Of a stretch of DNA of 10,034 nt, positions 1-3,361 are shown piece after piece. Origin of the DNA: Anaerolinea thermophila. Lineage in GTDB: Bacteria > Chloroflexota > Anaerolineae > Anaerolineales > Villigracilaceae. The notes under the pieces are model-generated. The model saw only the letters and a list, made by a program, of their open reading frames with translations. It ran no database searches and was not told where the DNA came from. The translations under genes and the position numbers were made by a program. Position 1 is the first letter of the stretch. Each line of letters opens with the position of its first letter. The stretch is taken from the NCBI GenBank assembly GCA_022729775.1, contig DZBA01000105.1, positions 1 to 10,034 of the forward strand, written 5' to 3'.

Positions 1-12
1 GCGTAAGGTGAG

Positions 13-882
13 TTATTCAAACTGGTCGAGCGTACTTTCGCCATGTGTGAGGATGTAAAAGCCGCGCGGCGCTCCATTGTTTTTATCGAAAACAAAATCA
101 GTGACGATGTAGCCTTTTGCAAACGCGGTTTCAAATAACTCGCGCGTAAAGAAACGCCAATCGCGCGCGAGCGCAAAGTCTTTCACTTTGAGGTCGAGAA
201 AGTCGGCGGGAATCTCAGCAAGCAGCAGGCGGTCTTCCAACGGCGGAAGATGCTCCGGCGGGCAGGGCAAGTTTGCGCCCGGTTTCTGCGTCGCGTACAG
301 CGGATGCAACCCCGCCTGCGCCAGATGACTCATCTTCATCGTCGGGCGCGGATGTTTTCCCAATCTTGTTTCAACGCGGCGGGTGTTGACCCACAAATCC
401 ACCTGAAAACGGTCTGATGGCAGCCCGGCATTCAATCCATCGCGCATGTCGCCATATTCAGAACGGCGATACGTTGAGCAAACTGCGCCGAGTTTTGCAA
501 TGTTGAGATAGGCATTGCGGCTCATAAGCGGGTCATACGTCCACGTGATGTGGTCAAGCCCCTGGTGGCGTACGGTTTGCCATTGCGCGCGTTTAAGCGC
601 AAAACCAATGCCATCGTCGCGGCTGTCTGGGTGAACGCCCATCATGTGCGAGCAATGCTTTGGGCGCGGACCATCCGGCGTGAATTCCAAGCCGGGGAAT
701 CCAAAGACAAAGCCTATCATTTTCTCTTCGACAAACGCGCCCAGCACAAGTCCGCCGTTGTGAATGGCGGTAATCAACATGTGCAATGGAACCACGTCGG
801 TTTCGGAGTTGGGCCAAACATCGCGCTGCAAGTCTTCGACAAGGCGCATTTCTTCGGGAGTTTCGATCAGGCGGATTTGCAT
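13..882 (-). CDS. GNAT-family N-acyltransferase, COG3375-like
   Basis: This 289-residue protein is probably a soluble acyl-CoA-dependent N-acyltransferase. The acyl-CoA binding motif of the GNAT fold is visible as R88-D-D-G91-I-G93 (RxxGxG) following a beta-strand around HMMGV (79-83). The segments ITWTYDPLMSRNAYLNI and KLGAV downstream, together with the long C-terminal extension beyond a minimal GNAT domain, resemble the COG3375 group of predicted acetyltransferases. Some members of that group accompany N-succinylamino acid racemase (menC-like) genes and act as succinyltransferases in D- to L-amino acid conversion. No such neighbour is visible here, so the substrate is unknown. The gene is last in a minus-strand run, 25 nt after the dehydrogenase stop. 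No GGAGG-like site precedes its ATG, so translation may depend on coupling or be leaderless. The next gene in this direction lies outside the window. Fold confidence is high; substrate confidence is low. Confidence 0.85.
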   Translation of the reverse strand: MQIRLIETPEEMRLVEDLQRDVWPNSETDVVPLHMLITAIHNGGLVLGAFVEEKMIGFVFGFPGLEFTPDGPRPKHCSHMMGVHPDSRDDGIGFALKRAQWQTVRHQGLDHITWTYDPLMSRNAYLNIAKLGAVCSTYRRSEYGDMRDGLNAGLPSDRFQVDLWVNTRRVETRLGKHPRPTMKMSHLAQAGLHPLYATQKPGANLPCPPEHLPPLEDRLLLAEIPADFLDLKVKDFALARDWRFFTRELFETAFAKGYIVTDFVFDKNNGAPRGFYILTHGESTLDQFE

Positions 883-891
883 GGGAGGAAA

Positions 892-912
892 GTTTAAGGT
901 TGAAGGTTTAAG
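892..912. repeat. Three-unit heptamer repeat (GTTTAAG/GTTGAAG/GTTTAAG)
   Basis: Three 7-nt units lie head to tail at 892-898, 899-905 and 906-912; the middle unit differs by one base. The array fills the gap between the dehydrogenase and acetyltransferase genes and overlaps the 3' end of the former, supplying its TAA stop (908-910 on the minus strand). It has the same 7-nt period as the arrays inside valS but a different unit. Confidence 0.8.
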
Positions 913-1861
913 TTTTGCGGAATGACGCGGCTCTTTGCGTGATGGTATCCCACACGCGTTGATACCAGCGTTTGCGGATGAGATAGTCGAGGCGATAGGT
1001 AAAGCGCGCGGGCATCAATCCAAATTGGCGCGGCAGGGAATCCACCGCGCAGGTTCGGTTCACGGCAAAATAATCTAGCCAGAAGGATGAGATGGGAAAA
1101 CGCGGCATAACGCCTTCGAAGAAAACGGTCAACCCGCGCAGGGTAATCGGCGAGATGGGCAAAATTAAACGGCGATGCCGCGTGACATCCATAATAATTT
1201 CGACAATTTGTTGCAGCGTAAAAAATTCACTGCCGCCCAATTCATACGTTTTATTGATGGTTTCTTTGCTATCCAGCGACCATAACATGCAAGTCACCAA
1301 ATCTTCCACCCAGAGCGGCTGCACCACTGCGCGCCCGCCAGATGGGATGGGAAACACGCCAAGCGAAGACTGAATCAGCCGCGCCAGATTGTTGGTGAAA
1401 TGGTCTTCAGTTCCATACACCAGCGACGAGCGTAAAATGGTGTATGGCGTTTTGCCTTTGTAAACAAATTCTTCGGCATAGCCTTTTGCCCTGAACGCGG
1501 GATACCCCGAAGAGCGTCTCGCGCCGATGTGACTCAGGTAAACGATTCTATCCACGCCCGCGTCTGCTGCGGCTTCGACAAGATTTTGCGTGCCTTGAAT
1601 ATCCGTCGTTTGCAAGTCGCCGCGGCTGCCCTGGGTTTCTTCGCTGGCAAGGTGAAAGACGACATCCACATCGCGGAGCGCGGCGCGCAATCCGCGCGTA
1701 TCGGCAAGCGATACCACTGCCACTTCCACCGCCACGCCTTTGGGCAAACGCGGCGTGCGCGGCGAAGGGCGAATTAATGCGCGCATGGGACGCCCAACCG
1801 CGGAGAGTTGTCGAACCAGCGCGCGCCCGATAAATCCTGTTGCGCCTGTAATCAAAATCAT
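908..1861 (-). CDS. Atypical short-chain dehydrogenase (NAD(P)-binding, NDUFA9/NmrA-like)
   Basis: This 317-residue protein has an extended/atypical SDR Rossmann fold. The dinucleotide loop is G6-A-T-G9-F-I-G12 (GxxGxxG) at the extreme N terminus. It is followed by the VVFHLAS strand near residue 68, the VYLSHIG strand, and an ILRSSLVYG segment typical of NDUFA9-like and NmrA-like SDRs. The classical YxxxK catalytic pair is not cleanly present: the expected region reads YPAFRAKGYAEE. It may therefore be an atypical member acting in electron-transfer complex assembly, quinone or sugar metabolism, or redox sensing; the substrate cannot be named. There is no signal peptide. A TATAAT box on the same strand ends 7 nt before the ATG, so its own transcript may be leaderless. 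It starts 36 nt after azlD and ends 25 nt before the acetyltransferase. Its last codons and stop fall in a heptamer repeat, so the C-terminal tail may be repeat-derived. Confidence 0.85.
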   Translation of the reverse strand: MILITGATGFIGRALVRQLSAVGRPMRALIRPSPRTPRLPKGVAVEVAVVSLADTRGLRAALRDVDVVFHLASEETQGSRGDLQTTDIQGTQNLVEAAADAGVDRIVYLSHIGARRSSGYPAFRAKGYAEEFVYKGKTPYTILRSSLVYGTEDHFTNNLARLIQSSLGVFPIPSGGRAVVQPLWVEDLVTCMLWSLDSKETINKTYELGGSEFFTLQQIVEIIMDVTRHRRLILPISPITLRGLTVFFEGVMPRFPISSFWLDYFAVNRTCAVDSLPRQFGLMPARFTYRLDYLIRKRWYQRVWDTITQRAASFRKT

Positions 1862-1868
1862 GGAAGGG

Positions 1869-1874
1869 ATTATA
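1869..1874 (-). promoter_or_regulatory. Possible -10 box of a leaderless promoter for the SDR gene
   Basis: On the minus strand, TATAAT is separated from the ATG at 1861 by only 7 nt (CCCTTCC). With normal spacing the transcript would start at or within a base or two of the start codon. The context TGGTATATAAT also offers an overlapping extended -10 (TG-N-TATATA). No convincing -35 hexamer is seen. This would be a second start site inside the azlCD-SDR-GNAT run. Confidence 0.5.
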
Positions 1875-1897
1875 TACCAGAAGGCGCGGCGAATTTT

Positions 1898-2209
1898 TTA
1901 GAGGAGTTGTAACAAAACCAGCGCGACCATCCCCGCCAGAATAGTCAGCAGCGTATTCTTTGAATACCACGCGACAATGGCAGCGACGATGCCCGCCAGC
2001 AGGCGCGTATTATCCAACGTGACGCTGAACTTCCCGCCCTGATATAACAATTCCGGGACGATGATGGCAGATAAAACAGCAGGCGGGACGTAATGCAGCG
2101 CGCGCCGCAACGTCTCTGGAATTTCAAATTTGCCAAATAAATAGATGAGCGAAAACCTCATCCCAAACGTAATCAAACCGCCAATGAGCATAATCAGCCA
2201 GATGTTCAT
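1898..2209 (-). CDS. azlD: AzlD-family branched-chain amino acid exporter subunit
   Basis: This is a 103-residue, very hydrophobic inner-membrane protein of the usual AzlD length, with about four predicted membrane segments (roughly 3-24, 38-56, 66-82 and 85-103). The family-typical arginine after the first helix (GMRFSLIY), the YVPPAVLSAIIVPELL motif in the second, and the conserved N/T/LLAG segment that follows are all visible. AzlD pairs with AzlC to form an exporter of branched-chain amino acids; in Bacillus, loss of its regulation gives azaleucine resistance. The ATG overlaps the azlC stop in the classic ATGA arrangement. A good ribosome binding site (GGAGGG, 2215-2220 on the minus strand) lies within the azlC end, so the two should be translationally coupled. 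The recognition is secure; the exact export substrate is inferred from the family. Confidence 0.93.
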   Translation of the reverse strand: MNIWLIMLIGGLITFGMRFSLIYLFGKFEIPETLRRALHYVPPAVLSAIIVPELLYQGGKFSVTLDNTRLLAGIVAAIVAWYSKNTLLTILAGMVALVLLQLL

Positions 2210-2889
2210 TTTTTACCCTCCATAACCGTTCCGACGATGATGCCCGCAAACGCCGCGAGGATCAATCCCAACTTGAAGGGAAGCGCGTACGCAAGCAGGG
2301 CGACGACTCCCGCGCTTAATGCCGCCGCGACCATCGCGCGATTTTTCAGCGCGGGAACGACCATTGCGATAAAGGTCAACGGCAGCGCAAAATCCAGCGG
2401 CATGGATTCGGGGATTGCCGCGCCGAGAAAGACGCCCAACGCGGTGCTGGTCTGCCAGATGAACCAGAGCGAAAATCCCGCGCCGAGCAAAAACCAGTGA
2501 CTCGTTTTGTTTACACCGTCGGCTTCGTATTTCAAGATGGTGGGCGCGTAGGCTTCATCGGTGAGAAGATACGAAAGCAGAAATTTCCATTTCAACGAAA
2601 GGTCTTTGAGATACGGCGCGAGCGACGCGCTATACAACATGTGACGCAGGTTGACGACGGCAATGGTCAGGATGATGACCAGACCCGGCGCGGCGTCTTT
2701 GACCAGCTGCGCGGTGACAAATTGCGCCGAGCCTGCAAACACAATGGACGACATCATTTGCGACGCCAACGCGGAAAGTCCCGCGTTCAATGCCAGCGCG
2801 CCGTAAATCATCCCAAAGGGGAATACGCCAATCAAAAGTGGGAACTCGGCGCGCACGCCATCCCAAAATTTTTTTCTTGCTTCGTGCAT
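2206..2889 (-). CDS. azlC: AzlC-family branched-chain amino acid exporter, large subunit
   Basis: This is a 227-residue polytopic membrane protein. The AzlC signature is clear: G-V-F-P-F-G-M-I-Y-G in the first helix, FAGSAQFV in the second, and NLRHMLYSASLAPYL in the third, followed by LLTDEAYAP and further hydrophobic helices. With AzlD it should export valine, leucine, isoleucine or analogues across the inner membrane. I chose the ATG at 2889 because GGAGAA (2893-2898, minus strand) sits just upstream. A longer in-frame reading from a GTG at 2928 adds 13 residues that contain no membrane segment, has no ribosome binding site and is unlike the family N terminus. The gene is divergent from valS; the region between holds the valS promoter and T-box. 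No strong promoter for azlC is visible; TGGTAAAAC near 2925-2933 (minus strand) is only a weak extended -10 candidate. Confidence 0.93.
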   Translation of the reverse strand: MHEARKKFWDGVRAEFPLLIGVFPFGMIYGALALNAGLSALASQMMSSIVFAGSAQFVTAQLVKDAAPGLVIILTIAVVNLRHMLYSASLAPYLKDLSLKWKFLLSYLLTDEAYAPTILKYEADGVNKTSHWFLLGAGFSLWFIWQTSTALGVFLGAAIPESMPLDFALPLTFIAMVVPALKNRAMVAAALSAGVVALLAYALPFKLGLILAAFAGIIVGTVMEGKK

Positions 2890-2892
2890 AGG

Positions 2893-2898
2893 TTCTCC
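2893..2898 (-). promoter_or_regulatory. Ribosome binding site that decides the azlC start
   Basis: GGAGAA on the minus strand is followed three bases later by the ATG at 2889-2887. The alternative upstream GTG at 2928 has no comparable site. This supports the shorter 227-residue AzlC. Confidence 0.75.
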
Positions 2899-2948
2899 AT
2901 CTGAAAAAGGGTTGCACAGTTTTACCACAGACGGAACATTTTCGATTC

Positions 2949-2977
2949 TTGACTCTCGCCGCGCTCCCGCATATAAT
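2949..2977 (+). promoter_or_regulatory. Sigma-70-type promoter of the T-box/valS transcript
   Basis: The -35 hexamer TTGACT (2949-2954) and -10 hexamer TATAAT (2972-2977) are separated by exactly 17 bp, one base off the full consensus. The expected transcription start, about 6-7 nt downstream, falls at 2983-2985. That coincides with the first paired base of T-box stem I (2984). The agreement of two independent predictions makes this the best-supported promoter in the window. Confidence 0.9.
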
Positions 2978-3159
2978 CACCGCCATTCAGAAGTAGTAAG
3001 CGTATCGTTGCCTGATAGAGAAGGAGACACAAAGGTGAAAGTCTCCGCAGGAAAACAGCGCGGAAGTCGTCTGATGTTTTCGCCGAAGAAATCTTTTGGA
3101 GAGTAGAACGGCGCGGGATTGCCCGTTATCGCAAAGGCTGATGATGGTCAGCATAAGAG

Positions 3160-3226
3160 CGTTGGTTTAGTCAGGTAGTCGCTTGGTCAAGTAGTCAAGA
3201 CAAAGCGACCAAACGACAAACCAACG
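3160..3226 (+). repeat. Octamer-built long hairpin serving as T-box stem III
   Basis: The outer nine base pairs (CGTTGGTTT with AAACCAACG) are perfect. Inside, the 5' arm reads as 8-nt units of the type TAGTCNNN (starting at 3168, 3176, 3184 and 3192). The 3' arm is a series of ACAAAGCG/ACCAAACG-type octamers (from 3200) that pairs imperfectly back onto it; the GTCGC/GCGAC and GGTC/GACC pairings are clear. The loop is about 10 nt. Position, directly before the T-box sequence, identifies it as stem III, a part of the leader known to vary. Confidence 0.8.
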
Positions 3227-3251
3227 AATTGAGGTGGTACCGCGGAGCATA

Positions 3252-3287
3252 CGCTTCGTCCTCTTTTGGACGAGGCGTTTTTATTTT
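3252..3287 (+). terminator. Regulated intrinsic terminator of the T-box
   Basis: CGCTTCGTCC (3252-3261) pairs with GGACGAGGCG (3268-3277), ten pairs including one G-U, around a TCTTTT loop. A T-rich tract follows (3278-3287). Its 5' arm overlaps the CCTC needed by the antiterminator, so the two folds exclude each other. Confidence 0.92.
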
Positions 3288-3350
3288 AAGTAAACACGTA
3301 GACAAGTAAACATGTATACCTGTGTACGGATGTACCTGTATACCTACATC
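3288..3350 (+). repeat. Degenerate octamer array between T-box terminator and valS
   Basis: Seven consecutive 8-nt units from 3288 to 3343 fit NNGTANAC-like consensus (for example AAGTAAAC, ACGTAGAC, ATGTATAC, CTGTATAC). One unit (3328-3335) is offset and poorer. The first three units are roughly complementary to the last three around the near-palindromic ATGTATAC (3312-3319), so the array can fold into an imperfect hairpin. It has no ORF or known regulatory motif, and directly precedes the valS ribosome binding site. Confidence 0.75.
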
Positions 3351-3361
3351 AAGGAGAACGA

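Larger units (their letters stand above)
2984..3287 (+). promoter_or_regulatory. Valine T-box riboswitch leader with GUC specifier
   Basis: This is a tRNA-sensing leader that controls valS by transcription antitermination. Stem I closes between 2984-2991 and 3070-3076 (CAT/ATG and CAGA/TCTG with one bulged T). Inside it are the AG bulge AGAGA (3017-3021), the distal helix GGAGAC/GTCTCC (3023-3028 with 3041-3046) and the conserved GGTGAAA loop (3034-3040). On the 3' side, GAA precedes the specifier GTC (3066-3068), a valine codon. Two small hairpins follow (AACGG/CCGTT at 3107-3127, and GCTGA/TCAGC at 3137-3152), where stem II elements are expected. A long stem III lies at 3160-3226. The T-box sequence GAGGTGGTACCGCG (3231-3244) contains TGGT, complementary to the ACCA end of tRNA-Val. 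GAGG (3231-3234) can pair with CCTC (3260-3263), which is incompatible with the terminator stem. Uncharged tRNA-Val(GAC) should stabilise that antiterminator. Confidence 0.95.

Noticed and set aside
2890..2928. N-terminal extension of AzlC from a GTG start
   Set aside because: No ribosome binding site, no membrane segment, not family-like; the ATG at 2889 has GGAGAA upstream.
2912..3106. 64-codon plus-strand frame upstream of valS as a leader peptide
   Set aside because: It runs across the promoter and T-box stem I, both of which are much better supported, and would start before the predicted transcription start.
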